From the NCBI GenBank assembly GCA_965658445.1, contig CBFHSF010000004.1, positions 62,001 through 126,000 on the forward strand: DNA of 64,000 nucleotides, read 5' to 3'. Source of the DNA: CBFHSF01 sp965658445. GTDB taxonomy: Bacteria; Bacteroidota; Bacteroidia; Flavobacteriales; Schleiferiaceae. The notes beneath the pieces are model-generated. The model ran no database searches. It was not told the DNA's origin and worked only from the letters and a program-made list of their open reading frames with translations. The translations under genes and the position numbers were made by a program. Numbering within the stretch: position 1 is the stretch's first letter; the number at the start of each line of letters is the position of its first letter. Below, piece after piece: positions 1 through 8,743 of the stretch.

Positions 1-710
1 GTTACAAAGGGGTAGGTTCCAAAGTCTATGTCCAAAAGGGTTCCCTGAGCACCTTCCGCCAAGATGGTCTTGCCAGCTTTTAGGTTCTGAGCAATGTATT
101 CTTCAGAATCAATAAAGGGAAGGGTCTTTAGGAAGTCAATGGCAGCAAACCATTCTCCTTCCATTTCTGACAAGTCAAACTCGTAGTTGTGGAGATTGAT
201 TAGGTCTGTATGCTTTTGGACCAAGTTGTCGTATTTAGCTTTAAAGTCGCTCATTTCCGTGTCTCCAACTCTCAAACCGTTTCTGCCGGTTTTGTCCATG
301 TACGTGGGACCAATTCCCTTAAGTGTCGATCCAATTTTCTTCTTACCCTTTGAGTTTTCAGACGCTGCGTCTAGAATCCTGTGTGAGGGAAGAATCAAAT
401 GCGCCTTTCTTGAAATCATCAAGCGCTCTACAATGGTAGGATCAATTTCTACCAAAGAATCGATCTCTTTTTTAAAGATAATGGGGTCAATTACTACACC
501 GTTTCCAACGATGTTCATTACCCCCTTGTGGAATATTCCAGAAGGAATGGTGTGTAATACGTGTTTGAGTCCGTCAAACTCAAGAGTGTGCCCTGCGTTA
601 GGACCTCCCTGGAATCTTGCAATAATGTCGTATTGCTTTGTAAATACATCAACGATTTTTCCCTTTCCTTCGTCTCCCCATTGGAGACCTAGTAGCACAT
701 CTACAGCCAT
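1..710 (-). CDS. purA: adenylosuccinate synthetase PurA (C-terminal part missing)
   Basis: Joins IMP and aspartate using GTP to form adenylosuccinate, the first committed step from IMP to AMP, in the cytoplasm. The N-terminus reads MAVDVLLGLQWGDEGKGKIV, which contains the GDEGKGK nucleotide-binding loop of the family. It is followed by a GGPNAGHT segment and, further on, the KIGSTLKGIGPTY region. About 236 of the usual ~425 residues are present and the gene runs off the left edge of the window. The start lies 21 bases downstream of the stop of the Fur-family gene on the same strand, so the two are probably co-transcribed. Confidence 0.96.
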   Translation of the reverse strand, partial: MAVDVLLGLQWGDEGKGKIVDVFTKQYDIIARFQGGPNAGHTLEFDGLKHVLHTIPSGIFHKGVMNIVGNGVVIDPIIFKKEIDSLVEIDPTIVERLMISRKAHLILPSHRILDAASENSKGKKKIGSTLKGIGPTYMDKTGRNGLRVGDTEMSDFKAKYDNLVQKHTDLINLHNYEFDLSEMEGEWFAAIDFLKTLPFIDSEEYIAQNLKAGKTILAEGAQGTLLDIDFGTYPFV

Positions 711-731
711 AAATGACAGTGGTAAGTATGA

Positions 732-1235
732 TTAATTTTTTTCTTCTTGGCTATCTGTTGTTTTCTCTTCTGAGCCCTCCGCATCCGTTTTTTCTTCGGA
801 TTCGTTTCGATTGGCATAGAAATAGAGAGAATGTCCGGTAACTGAAACCCCAAACACCTCTTCAATGGTGTTTTTAATGGTTTGAATGCGCGGATCACAA
901 AACTCAATCACTTCGTCCGTATCGGTCAAAATGATGTGGTCGTGTTGTTTATTGAAATATGATTTTTCGTAGTGAGATTGATTTTGTCCAAACTGGTGTT
1001 TTCTAACCAGCTTACACTGTAGAAGAAGGTCTATCGTATTGTAGAGAGTCGCTCTGGAAACTCGATATTTCTTGTTCTTCATGGAGATGTAAAGGGACTC
1101 GATGTCAAAGTGATCTTGAACTTGGTAAATTTCTTTGAGTATAGCGTAGCGCTCGGGCGTTTTTCTCTGCCCATTTTTCTCTAAGAACTCCGTAAATACT
1201 TCTTTGACCTGCTCGTAAGCGTCTTGTACTTTCAT
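732..1235 (-). CDS. Fur-family metal-responsive transcriptional regulator
   Basis: A ferric-uptake-regulator-type repressor: an N-terminal winged helix (about residues 10-85, with the family segment RVSRATLYNTIDLL) and a C-terminal dimerisation and metal-binding half containing KQHDHIILTDTDEVIEFCDP. The HDH metal ligands are present. The CxxC pair of structural zinc in many Fur/PerR proteins is not seen. The last ~20 residues are an acidic, low-complexity tail. Which metal or oxidant it senses (Fe, Zn, peroxide) cannot be told from sequence. It precedes purA by 21 bases. Upstream, at 1256-1263, the minus strand carries TAATTTTG, which fits the Bacteroidota -7 element. Confidence 0.9.
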   Translation of the reverse strand: MKVQDAYEQVKEVFTEFLEKNGQRKTPERYAILKEIYQVQDHFDIESLYISMKNKKYRVSRATLYNTIDLLLQCKLVRKHQFGQNQSHYEKSYFNKQHDHIILTDTDEVIEFCDPRIQTIKNTIEEVFGVSVTGHSLYFYANRNESEEKTDAEGSEEKTTDSQEEKN

Positions 1236-1354
1236 TGTGATTTACACCAAAGGGTCAAAATTAATAAATTCAATGATTATATTGACCGCATTTAAAAGGT
1301 TTTACGTTATTTAGTCAACAGATATTTCAACAAATCAATTAACACTCCTCCTCA

Positions 1355-3262
1355 ATGATACTCAAACCCTCCAGATCCACTTTTTTTCTCATTGGATTCC
1401 TACTCCTTTCTACAATGGGGTGGAGCCAGTCTAACAAAGCCAGACGCTTGTACAGAGATGCGCAGGAGTTGTCCAGACAGAGAAATTTTCCGGAGGTAAT
1501 TGTCAAGCTCAAAAAGGCCATTAAAGATTCCCCAGAATACGTAGATGCCTACATCTTTCTCGGGGATGTTTTTCATGCACAAGAGGAATATGCAAAAGCC
1601 AGCGCCAACTATCAGTTGGCTTTAGACAACAAGGGGAGTGATTACATCTATTTTAAGCTTGCTCTTTCTAAATTTAATTCGGGCAAGTATCAGGCGGCCG
1701 CTGTTGCGGGAAATAAATACTTGGCTTACCCGAGAGCACGGGATGCCAACAAGGCGGAAATCAATAGACTGTTGACCAACTGCGAATTTGCTCAAAACGC
1801 CATCGCCAACCCCGTTCCCTTTTCACCAGAACCCTTGCCGTTTAACACAGATGCCATGGAGTACTTTCCCAGCATTAGTGGCGATGGAAGTAAAATGGTG
1901 TATACGCGAAGAGATCCGGATGGCAGAAAGAGAGATGAGGACTTTTTCTCTGCAGAGCTTACCGATACCGGGTGGACAGAGGGAGCCCGATTGATTGGAC
2001 AATTGAACAGCCCCGCCAATGAAGGAGCCCAAAGCCTTTCTGCGGACGGTCGGTTTTTGTTTTTCGCCGGTTGCGAACGTTACGACGGCAAAGGATCCTG
2101 TGACATCTATATGAGTTACCGAAAAAGAGACGGAAGCTGGTCTGCCCCCAAAAACCTTGGGGACAGCATCAATTCTCGAGCTTGGGAATCTCAGCCCTCC
2201 ATTTCTGCGGATGGGAAGACCCTTTACTTTGCCAGAGGTCAGAGTGGTCGTTCGCAGAATGTAAACATTATGATTTCCCATTTAAAACAAAACGGCACAT
2301 GGACGAAGGCCAAATTGTTGGATGGCCCCATTAACAACAAGTACAAACAGGAGTCTCCATTCATTCACTTTGACAATCAGACCCTATATTTTATCTCTGA
2401 TGGTCACCCAGGAATGGGTGGAAAGGACATTTATTTGTCTAGAAAGCAAGAAGACGGCACTTGGGGCGAACCAGTGAATTTGGGTTATCCCATCAATACC
2501 TATAGAGATGAGTTTTCTCTAATCGTGGGTCCCAATGGCTATCAAGCATACTTTGCGTCCGACCGATTGGCTGCAGAAGGAGGAAACAATAATTATTACG
2601 ACCTCTTTAGTTTTGAATTGCCCATTGCGGTAAGAGCCACGCCTATTGCTTGGATTGAAGGGTATGTTTACGATATCGAAACAGAAAAACCGCTTTCTGC
2701 CGGCATAGAGATATTTAATTTGAGTACTGGACAGGTCACGGTTCAAATTCAATCGTTTAAAAACGGAACCTTTAGTGCGGCGCTTCCTGCCGGAAGTGAT
2801 TACAGTATGGAGGTTAAGAAAGCCGGCTATACCTTGTACAGTCAGAATTTTTCCTTGGCAAAATCGGACGAAATAGTCCCTCAGAAGATAGAATCCCCAC
2901 TGTCTCCATTAAAAATTGATGCAGAATTTGCATTGAATAATATACTTTTTGAAAGTAACTCTTATAATTTGCTAGAAATTTCTCAACACGAACTCGGTAC
3001 TTTGATTGAGTTTTTAGAGCTAAACCCAACCGTAGAAATTGAAATCCAAGGACATACCGACAATGTAGGTACGCCTGAATCCAACCTTATTTTGAGCAGC
3101 CAAAGGGCGACCAGTGTTGCAGAATTTTTGATAAAAAAAGGTATAGAGGAGAACAGGATCAAAACCATTGGATTGGGTGAAGAACAACCTGTTGCATCTA
3201 ATGAAACCAACGCAGGTCGTCGTTTAAACAGGCGTACTCAGATTAGGATAACTAATCTATAA
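1355..3262 (+). CDS. PorE-like TPR / beta-propeller / CRD / OmpA protein
   Basis: An exported envelope protein of 635 residues. A hydrophobic signal segment ends near residue 25 (GWSQ) with no lipobox cysteine. TPR-like helices span about 27-145. PD40/WD40-like propeller repeats span about 165-420, with recurring PSISxDGxxLYF-type strands. A carboxypeptidase-regulatory-like beta domain lies at about 433-500. A C-terminal OmpA peptidoglycan-binding domain (525-635) contains GHTDNVG and NRRTQIRI. This is the domain order of PorE, which anchors the type IX secretion machinery to peptidoglycan in Porphyromonas. PorE is a lipoprotein and this protein seems not to be, so it may be a paralogue. It is probably a single-gene unit; the next gene has its own promoter-like motif. 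Confidence 0.88.
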   Translation: MILKPSRSTFFLIGFLLLSTMGWSQSNKARRLYRDAQELSRQRNFPEVIVKLKKAIKDSPEYVDAYIFLGDVFHAQEEYAKASANYQLALDNKGSDYIYFKLALSKFNSGKYQAAAVAGNKYLAYPRARDANKAEINRLLTNCEFAQNAIANPVPFSPEPLPFNTDAMEYFPSISGDGSKMVYTRRDPDGRKRDEDFFSAELTDTGWTEGARLIGQLNSPANEGAQSLSADGRFLFFAGCERYDGKGSCDIYMSYRKRDGSWSAPKNLGDSINSRAWESQPSISADGKTLYFARGQSGRSQNVNIMISHLKQNGTWTKAKLLDGPINNKYKQESPFIHFDNQTLYFISDGHPGMGGKDIYLSRKQEDGTWGEPVNLGYPINTYRDEFSLIVGPNGYQAYFASDRLAAEGGNNNYYDLFSFELPIAVRATPIAWIEGYVYDIETEKPLSAGIEIFNLSTGQVTVQIQSFKNGTFSAALPAGSDYSMEVKKAGYTLYSQNFSLAKSDEIVPQKIESPLSPLKIDAEFALNNILFESNSYNLLEISQHELGTLIEFLELNPTVEIEIQGHTDNVGTPESNLILSSQRATSVAEFLIKKGIEENRIKTIGLGEEQPVASNETNAGRRLNRRTQIRITNL

Positions 3263-3302
3263 ATCCCAAGAATCTTGTATCGGTTTGCTATAGGACTTTT
3301 CT

Positions 3303-3310
3303 TACTTTTG
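3303..3310 (+). promoter_or_regulatory. Bacteroidota -7 promoter element
   Basis: TACTTTTG matches the TAnnTTTG element of Bacteroidota housekeeping promoters and sits 33 bases before the start of the lipoprotein gene. A TTTG lies 15 bases upstream, closer than the usual 19-21 base spacing, so the -33 element is uncertain. Confidence 0.5.
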
Positions 3311-3342
3311 ACCCCGAACGCAAAGTTTAAAAAAATAGTCTT

Positions 3343-4875
3343 ATGACAAAACGAATACTTTCGTTGCTTGCTACCAGTGCTATTGTGGTCTCGTGTCTTC
3401 CTGACATTGACCTCGATAACCTGAATCTCAACTTAAAGTCTGAGTGGGTAGTACCCTTAGCAAAAACAAAATTAAGTCTTGCGGACATCGTCCAAGAAGA
3501 CAGTGTGGTAACCGTAGATCCCGACAACTTGGTGAGAATCATCTATCATCAAGATTCCATTTTCGGTTACGGTGTGCGCGATTTTGCGCAGATTCCCAAT
3601 CAAGATCCTTTTACACAAACCGTGAAGGTGGGAGACCCTGGTATTTCATTTACCACCTCCTTGGCAACCATTGCTGGAGCGGAGCTCAAAGAGGCTTCCT
3701 TCCTTACGGGAAAATTGATCTGGACCATTTACAATCCGGATTCAGTTAGTAATGTGGATGTAGAAATCGATTTGGGCAATGGTTCTCTAGGGAATGGGAA
3801 TCCCTTGGTATTCACGTTAAATGGTGTAGGTGCTGAGTCTTCTGGAGAAATTGATTTGGCAGGCTCCAACTTCGATTTTTCGGTAGGTGCCAATCCTTAC
3901 AACAATCTCGATTTTAATTTTGAAGTATTGAATTCTACAACAGCTCCTGCTGGAACGGACGTAGATATTTCTATTCAGTATGTAGATCTCGTTCCCGATG
4001 GATTGAGAGGATACTTTGGAGAAAGGGAGCAGGCCATTCCATCAAACAGTTTTCAGCTTGACCTTGGTGGAGTTGAAGATTTTGTTTCGGGCCTTTATCT
4101 GGAAAACCCCATTCTCAAACTCAAAGTCGCTTCCAACATAGGACTTCCCTTGGAGTTGGAAGTAGATGTTGACGGTGTGAGTAAAGACGGAAACGTCGTG
4201 CCTCTAAGCCTTCAAAACCAATTGGTTCAGGGACCGACAGTTATCGGAGATTGGGACACGACCACCATTTTGATTGACAAAACCACTAGTAACATCGTTG
4301 ACTTTATTTCCAACCTTCCGAACGATTTAGTATTTGGTGGAAACATTGCTACCAATCCTGCTGGAAACACAGGGGTAGACAATTTTGTGGGAAGCAACGG
4401 AGAGGTTAGAGTTGATTTGGAAGTAGAGCTTCCCCTTGAAATCAGAGCTCAAGACATGGTCATTGAACAAGAAATTCCCGACATCGATTGGGGAGGTCTT
4501 CAAGATCAAGACAATCCCTTGGAAAAATTGGAATTGTTCTTCAGTGTGAAAAATGGTTTCCCATTGGAAACGGATTTGGAAATGATTTTGATCAATGCCT
4601 CAGGAAATGTAATCGATACGTTGACTCTTGCCAATCTTATGCAAGCCGCACCGGTTGATGGAAATGGAAGAGCCATTGGGACTATGGATACCAGAGCTTC
4701 TCTATTGTTAATTGAAGACGATTTGGAAAAACTACTTTCCACCACTTCAATTACTCTGAGATCGACTTTTAACACGACCAACGCAGGCCAAACCGTAGTA
4801 AAAATTTACAACGATTACAGCATTGAAGTGGCGCTTGCCGTTAGAACCAAACTTAACCTCGACGTAACGCCATGA
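3343..4875 (+). CDS. hypothetical lipoprotein, first gene of envelope cassette
   Basis: A 510-residue exported lipoprotein of unknown function. The signal peptide ends in a lipobox-like VVSC, with the lipidated cysteine at residue 18. The rest is predicted beta-rich and carries many Asp/Asn-Leu repeats (for example DIDLDNLNLNL directly after the cysteine). No catalytic motif was recognised. The stop codon overlaps the start of the following DUF5723 gene by 4 bases (ATGA), so translation is coupled. This suggests a surface or periplasmic lipoprotein partner of that barrel. A promoter-like TAnnTTTG lies 33 bases upstream. Confidence 0.82.
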   Translation: MTKRILSLLATSAIVVSCLPDIDLDNLNLNLKSEWVVPLAKTKLSLADIVQEDSVVTVDPDNLVRIIYHQDSIFGYGVRDFAQIPNQDPFTQTVKVGDPGISFTTSLATIAGAELKEASFLTGKLIWTIYNPDSVSNVDVEIDLGNGSLGNGNPLVFTLNGVGAESSGEIDLAGSNFDFSVGANPYNNLDFNFEVLNSTTAPAGTDVDISIQYVDLVPDGLRGYFGEREQAIPSNSFQLDLGGVEDFVSGLYLENPILKLKVASNIGLPLELEVDVDGVSKDGNVVPLSLQNQLVQGPTVIGDWDTTTILIDKTTSNIVDFISNLPNDLVFGGNIATNPAGNTGVDNFVGSNGEVRVDLEVELPLEIRAQDMVIEQEIPDIDWGGLQDQDNPLEKLELFFSVKNGFPLETDLEMILINASGNVIDTLTLANLMQAAPVDGNGRAIGTMDTRASLLLIEDDLEKLLSTTSITLRSTFNTTNAGQTVVKIYNDYSIEVALAVRTKLNLDVTP

Positions 4876-6446
4876 CAAAACTCAAACTAACCGCCATCAT
4901 TCTCCTGTTTTTGGGTTGGGTTGCTCCTGAAGCTACGGCTCAGAGGTCATTAGGTGTATATACCTTTGACCACCTTCCACAATCTCAAATCCTCAATCCA
5001 GGAAAACCTACACCATACCGCTGGTACCTTGGATTACCAGGGCTTTCATCTATTGATGTTACGGCTCAATCCACTGCCTTTTCTCTCTATGATATATTCG
5101 GAACCGATGTAAACTTGGATGAGGAATTGCCCAAGATCATCAACAATCTGGACCAAAACGATAGAGTGTATGTAGCTCAAACCGTTGAAATCCTAAACCT
5201 AGGATTTAAAACGGGATCCTTCTACTGGTCAATGGGAGCTTACCAGTCTTCCATGAACAACTATCAAATCCCTTCTACTTTGTTCCGATTGGCGTATTAC
5301 GGCAACGGTTCTGATGAGTTTTTTGAAAAAGAAGTTCAGGTAGAAGACATGAATCAGTTTATGCTGGGATACAACACCTACCACCTAGGAGTTCAGAAGA
5401 ACTTCTTGGACGACCGATTGACTGTGGGAATTAGAGGAAAGTACTACGTTGGTATTTACAATCTACAAACCACTCGTTTTGATATGTCTATCTACAGCGG
5501 TATTGACGAAATCCGTTTTACCAACGACATACTTATACAAACCGCAGGTGCAACGGATTTTATCCAAGGAAACACCATCAATACAGAAGAACTCCTATTG
5601 GATTATGCCTTTGGACCTAACAATGGAATTGGCTTTGACATTGGAGCGAACTACATGATTCAAGACAACTGGAGTGTATCGGCTTCGGTTACGGATATAG
5701 GTTCTATTTCTTGGAACGAAAATCTTCTCAATTACACCTCTAAAGGTGAGTTTACGTGGGATGGTTTTGAGTTTGACGCCACCGATGGCTCTTCAAGCGG
5801 TTTTGACTACGTAGGAGACTCGTTGGCTGAGGCCTTCAATTTTGAAGAATCAGAAGGAACTCCCTATAAGACAACAATGCCCATGACCTTTGCGGCCTCT
5901 ACGGAATATATGCTTCACCCAAAACACGGATTTGGGTTGGTATACCGCGGAACGGCCATTCCCAACGGAGAAATGTACAATGACTACAGTATTGTTTACA
6001 TGGGTAAGTGGGCGCGTTGGATCAACTTCAACGTTTCTTACAATATGTTGAATGATACGCAAGGAAATCTTGGAGCCGGTGTATCTTTGCGTGCTGGAGC
6101 GGTTCAGTTCACGGTTATGACAGATAATGTCTTTGGATTGACCAATCCTTACGAGGCTCGTTCATCTAGTATTCTATTTGGATTGAACCTCAGTTTCTGG
6201 GATTTCTCAAAAGGACATTACGCCAGAGGAGAAGAGACGCCAAATACGACCATACCTCAAGCCATTCCTGAGGCTGCTCCTGCAGAGGAAAATCCTGAAG
6301 GAGGCTTGAACGAAGAAGTAGAAGGAACAGAGACAGAAACAGAAAACACGGAATCTCCTGAAACCGAAAAAGAAGAAGGAGAAAAAGAGGGGGTAGAAAC
6401 TGAAGAAACTCCCGAAACTGAAAACGGAATCAAAAATCCCAAATAG
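4872..6446 (+). CDS. DUF5723-family outer-membrane protein
   Basis: A 524-residue outer-membrane protein. A signal peptide ends near ATAQ (residue ~24). A long beta-strand-rich body follows, opening with the family-like segment LPQSQILNPGKPTPYRWYLG and including FKTGSFYWSMGAYQ. The last ~60 residues are a disordered tail of Glu, Thr and Pro repeats (EGTETETENTESPETEKEEG), unusual for a barrel and probably periplasmic or extracellular. The match to the DUF5723 barrel family is by recall of its N-terminal pattern. The gene sits between two lipoprotein genes in an apparent operon. Its function is unknown. Confidence 0.8.
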   Translation: MTKLKLTAIILLFLGWVAPEATAQRSLGVYTFDHLPQSQILNPGKPTPYRWYLGLPGLSSIDVTAQSTAFSLYDIFGTDVNLDEELPKIINNLDQNDRVYVAQTVEILNLGFKTGSFYWSMGAYQSSMNNYQIPSTLFRLAYYGNGSDEFFEKEVQVEDMNQFMLGYNTYHLGVQKNFLDDRLTVGIRGKYYVGIYNLQTTRFDMSIYSGIDEIRFTNDILIQTAGATDFIQGNTINTEELLLDYAFGPNNGIGFDIGANYMIQDNWSVSASVTDIGSISWNENLLNYTSKGEFTWDGFEFDATDGSSSGFDYVGDSLAEAFNFEESEGTPYKTTMPMTFAASTEYMLHPKHGFGLVYRGTAIPNGEMYNDYSIVYMGKWARWINFNVSYNMLNDTQGNLGAGVSLRAGAVQFTVMTDNVFGLTNPYEARSSSILFGLNLSFWDFSKGHYARGEETPNTTIPQAIPEAAPAEENPEGGLNEEVEGTETETENTESPETEKEEGEKEGVETEETPETENGIKNPK

Positions 6447-6476
6447 CCCTTTCCTATTAACGCAAAATAAATCAAA

Positions 6477-7298
6477 ATGAAAACAACAAGAAAAATTTGG
6501 ATGCCACTAGCTGCTGCCGCTCTCGTGTTTACCTCTTGTGAAGAGTTGGAAAACGTATGTGGTATTGATGATGATGACTTTGCTATCGGTGAAAGTTACG
6601 TAGAAGCTACCGGCGGTTTTATTGACATTGTAAACCGAGTAGACGTTGCTTTGAGAGACTCCACCCTCCAAACAACAGGAATGAACAATATCGATGGAGC
6701 GAACTGTACTTTGACTTCAGATTCGTTGTTTATTGACTTTGGTTCAACCAACGTAAATACTTCAAACGGAAATCGCAGAGGAAGAATTAAAGCAGGAATT
6801 TCTGGAGATTACTTTACAGCGGGATCGTCTGTTGGAATTATGACAGAAGATTTCTACTACAACGACGTTCAATTGGCCGGAGATGTTAGTATCACCAATA
6901 CAACAGGTAGCGCTTACGAATTGGCTTGTATCAATATGGGAGTAGGTACTGAAATTGATTTCACTACCACTTTGACTTTGTCTTGGACTGCAGGTTTTGC
7001 CACTATGTATGACCTAGACGACGATAGCTACACGCTTTCTGGAATGTCTTCGGGTACTTCTACAATGAGCAACAATGCATTTAACGCGACTATTAATCCT
7101 GCCCTTTCTTATGACAGAACGTGTCAGTACGGGGTTACGGAAGGTGTTGCCGCTTTGACATTAACAGGAGATTCTATTTCTACAGCAAACCTAGGAGTAG
7201 ACTTTTTGTCCAATGATGCATGTAACAACTTGTTTAAGATTACGGCGGACTGTGACGGGAACAATGTTTCGGTTACAAGGTCTTTTGATGGATTCTAA
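6477..7298 (+). CDS. hypothetical lipoprotein, last gene of envelope cassette
   Basis: A 273-residue exported lipoprotein. The signal peptide ends in VFTSC, with the lipidated cysteine at residue 21, followed by an acidic stretch (EELENVCGIDDDDFAIGE). The mature part is rich in Thr, Ser, Asn and Gly with several cysteines, typical of Bacteroidota surface-exposed beta proteins. No known domain was recognised. It starts 30 bases after the DUF5723 gene and is closed by an intrinsic terminator, so it appears to be the last gene of a three-gene envelope operon. Confidence 0.78.
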   Translation: MKTTRKIWMPLAAAALVFTSCEELENVCGIDDDDFAIGESYVEATGGFIDIVNRVDVALRDSTLQTTGMNNIDGANCTLTSDSLFIDFGSTNVNTSNGNRRGRIKAGISGDYFTAGSSVGIMTEDFYYNDVQLAGDVSITNTTGSAYELACINMGVGTEIDFTTTLTLSWTAGFATMYDLDDDSYTLSGMSSGTSTMSNNAFNATINPALSYDRTCQYGVTEGVAALTLTGDSISTANLGVDFLSNDACNNLFKITADCDGNNVSVTRSFDGF

Positions 7299-7351
7299 AC
7301 CATTCAACATACCAAACCACTGATCTAATCAATCATCTAATTAGTGGAAAG

Positions 7352-7383
7352 CGGCTTTCATGAATAATGGGAGCCGTTTTTTT
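7352..7383 (+). terminator. intrinsic terminator of envelope cassette
   Basis: A 10-base-pair stem (CGGCTTTCAT paired with ATGGGAGCCG, including two G-T pairs) with loop GAATA is followed by a run of seven T. It lies 53 bases after the lipoprotein stop and faces the convergent rarA gene. Confidence 0.85.
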
Positions 7384-7403
7384 ATTTCGAATGTTTCCTG
7401 AAT

Positions 7404-8708
7404 CTACCAAGAGTATTTGTTCTTCCACCAATGAAGAAGTCTTGCTTTAAGTCCTTTTTCTCTGTCATTATCGCCCATTTGAATAAAGGATTTACCCTGT
7501 AATGCATCGGGCATAAACTCTTGATTCACAAAGTTTCCCGGATGATCGTGAGCGTATTTATAGCCTGAGCCATAATTTAAATCCTTCATGAGTTGTGTCG
7601 GGGCATTTCTCAAATGCATGGGAATGGGAAGGTCCCCTGAGCTTTTTACCTCGGCTAAAGCGGCATCAATAGCCGTGTAACTCGCGTTGCTCTTAGGAGA
7701 GCTGGCCAAGTAGATAGCACATTGAGACAAAATAATTCGGCTTTCTGGCATTCCTATTTTCTTGACGGCGTCAAAGGTGTTGTTGGCGAGAATTAAAGCG
7801 GTTGGATTTGCGTTGCCAATATCTTCTGAAGCCAAGATCAAAAGTCTTCTGGCAATAAAAGTGGGATCCTCTCCACCTTCTATCATTCGGGCCATGTAAT
7901 ACAGGGCTGCGTTGGGATCCGAACCCCTTATGGATTTGATAAAAGCAGAAATGATGTCGTAGTGCATTTCGCCGTCCTTGTCATATGTGATGGGGCGATT
8001 CTGAAGACTAGAGGTTACCATGTCGTTTTTCACCACAATAGGCCCGGAGGGGTCTTGACTGGAAATAACCATTTCCAAGACATTAAGAAGCTTTCTGGCA
8101 TCTCCAGAAGAAAAAGCCAAAAGAGAGTCCCATTCTTCTATTGTAACCTCCAGTTTTTGAAGTTCCGTATCGTCTCTCAAGGCCTGATTTACAATTTCCT
8201 TGAGTTCATCTACAGAAAGGGGAGTAAGGGTGTAAACCTGTGCTCGGCTCAATAGAGCGGGTATCACTTCAAAACTTGGGTTTTCCGTGGTAGCACCAAT
8301 CAAAGTAATGATTCCCTTTTCTACAGCGCCTAAGAGGCTGTCTTGTTGAGATTTACTGAATCTGTGGATTTCATCTATGAATAAAACCGGTTTTGCACCG
8401 GTAAATAGCGTTTTACTCTGTGCCTTCTCTAAAACCTCTCGGATATCCTTTACCCCAGAATTGATGGCGCTCAGCACAAAGACCTGTGCTTTTACAGAAT
8501 TAGCAAGTATATGCGCCAAGGTCGTTTTTCCCACTCCGGGAGGTCCCCAAAGAATTAAACTAGGTAGCAACCCTCCTTGCATAATCTTTCGCAAATAGCC
8601 ATCAGGACCTATTAATGTACTCTGACCCACATAGTTGTCTAATGTGGTGGGGCGCATTCTCTCGGCAAGAGGTGGGAGGGAACCCGTGGTCATGGCATTC
8701 ATGGTCAA
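7404..8708 (-). CDS. rarA: replication-associated recombination protein RarA/MgsA (AAA+ ATPase)
   Basis: A cytoplasmic clamp-loader-like AAA+ ATPase that acts at stalled replication forks. The N-terminal region PLAERMRPTTLDNYVGQ is the family signature. Walker A is GPPGVGKT and Walker B is LFIDEIHR, followed by the sensor segment LIGATTENPSFEV. The C-terminal oligomerisation domain includes DPNAALYYMARMIEGGEDP and NYGSGYKYAHDHPGNF. The 434-residue length is normal. Methionines at residues 1, 3 and 6 are all possible starts. The gene diverges from the rhomboid gene, with only 35 bases between the two starts. Confidence 0.95.
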   Translation of the reverse strand: MTMNAMTTGSLPPLAERMRPTTLDNYVGQSTLIGPDGYLRKIMQGGLLPSLILWGPPGVGKTTLAHILANSVKAQVFVLSAINSGVKDIREVLEKAQSKTLFTGAKPVLFIDEIHRFSKSQQDSLLGAVEKGIITLIGATTENPSFEVIPALLSRAQVYTLTPLSVDELKEIVNQALRDDTELQKLEVTIEEWDSLLAFSSGDARKLLNVLEMVISSQDPSGPIVVKNDMVTSSLQNRPITYDKDGEMHYDIISAFIKSIRGSDPNAALYYMARMIEGGEDPTFIARRLLILASEDIGNANPTALILANNTFDAVKKIGMPESRIILSQCAIYLASSPKSNASYTAIDAALAEVKSSGDLPIPMHLRNAPTQLMKDLNYGSGYKYAHDHPGNFVNQEFMPDALQGKSFIQMGDNDREKGLKARLLHWWKNKYSW

Positions 8709-8743
8709 AACGTTTTCGGAAAATTAGCGTTACTTTGAAAAAT

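Noticed and set aside
187..735. Plus-strand open frame of 182 codons over purA
   Set aside because: It mirrors the purA coding strand, which has clear motifs; no independent evidence.
1270..1285. TCAAT-N6-ATTGA palindrome upstream of the Fur-family gene as a Fur box
   Set aside because: Arms are only 5 bases and do not match the GATAATGATAATCATTATC consensus; position alone is not enough.
8615..8743. N-terminal extension of the rhomboid gene
   Set aside because: It overlaps the opposite-strand rarA start and encodes no membrane sequence; the ATG at 8744 fits.
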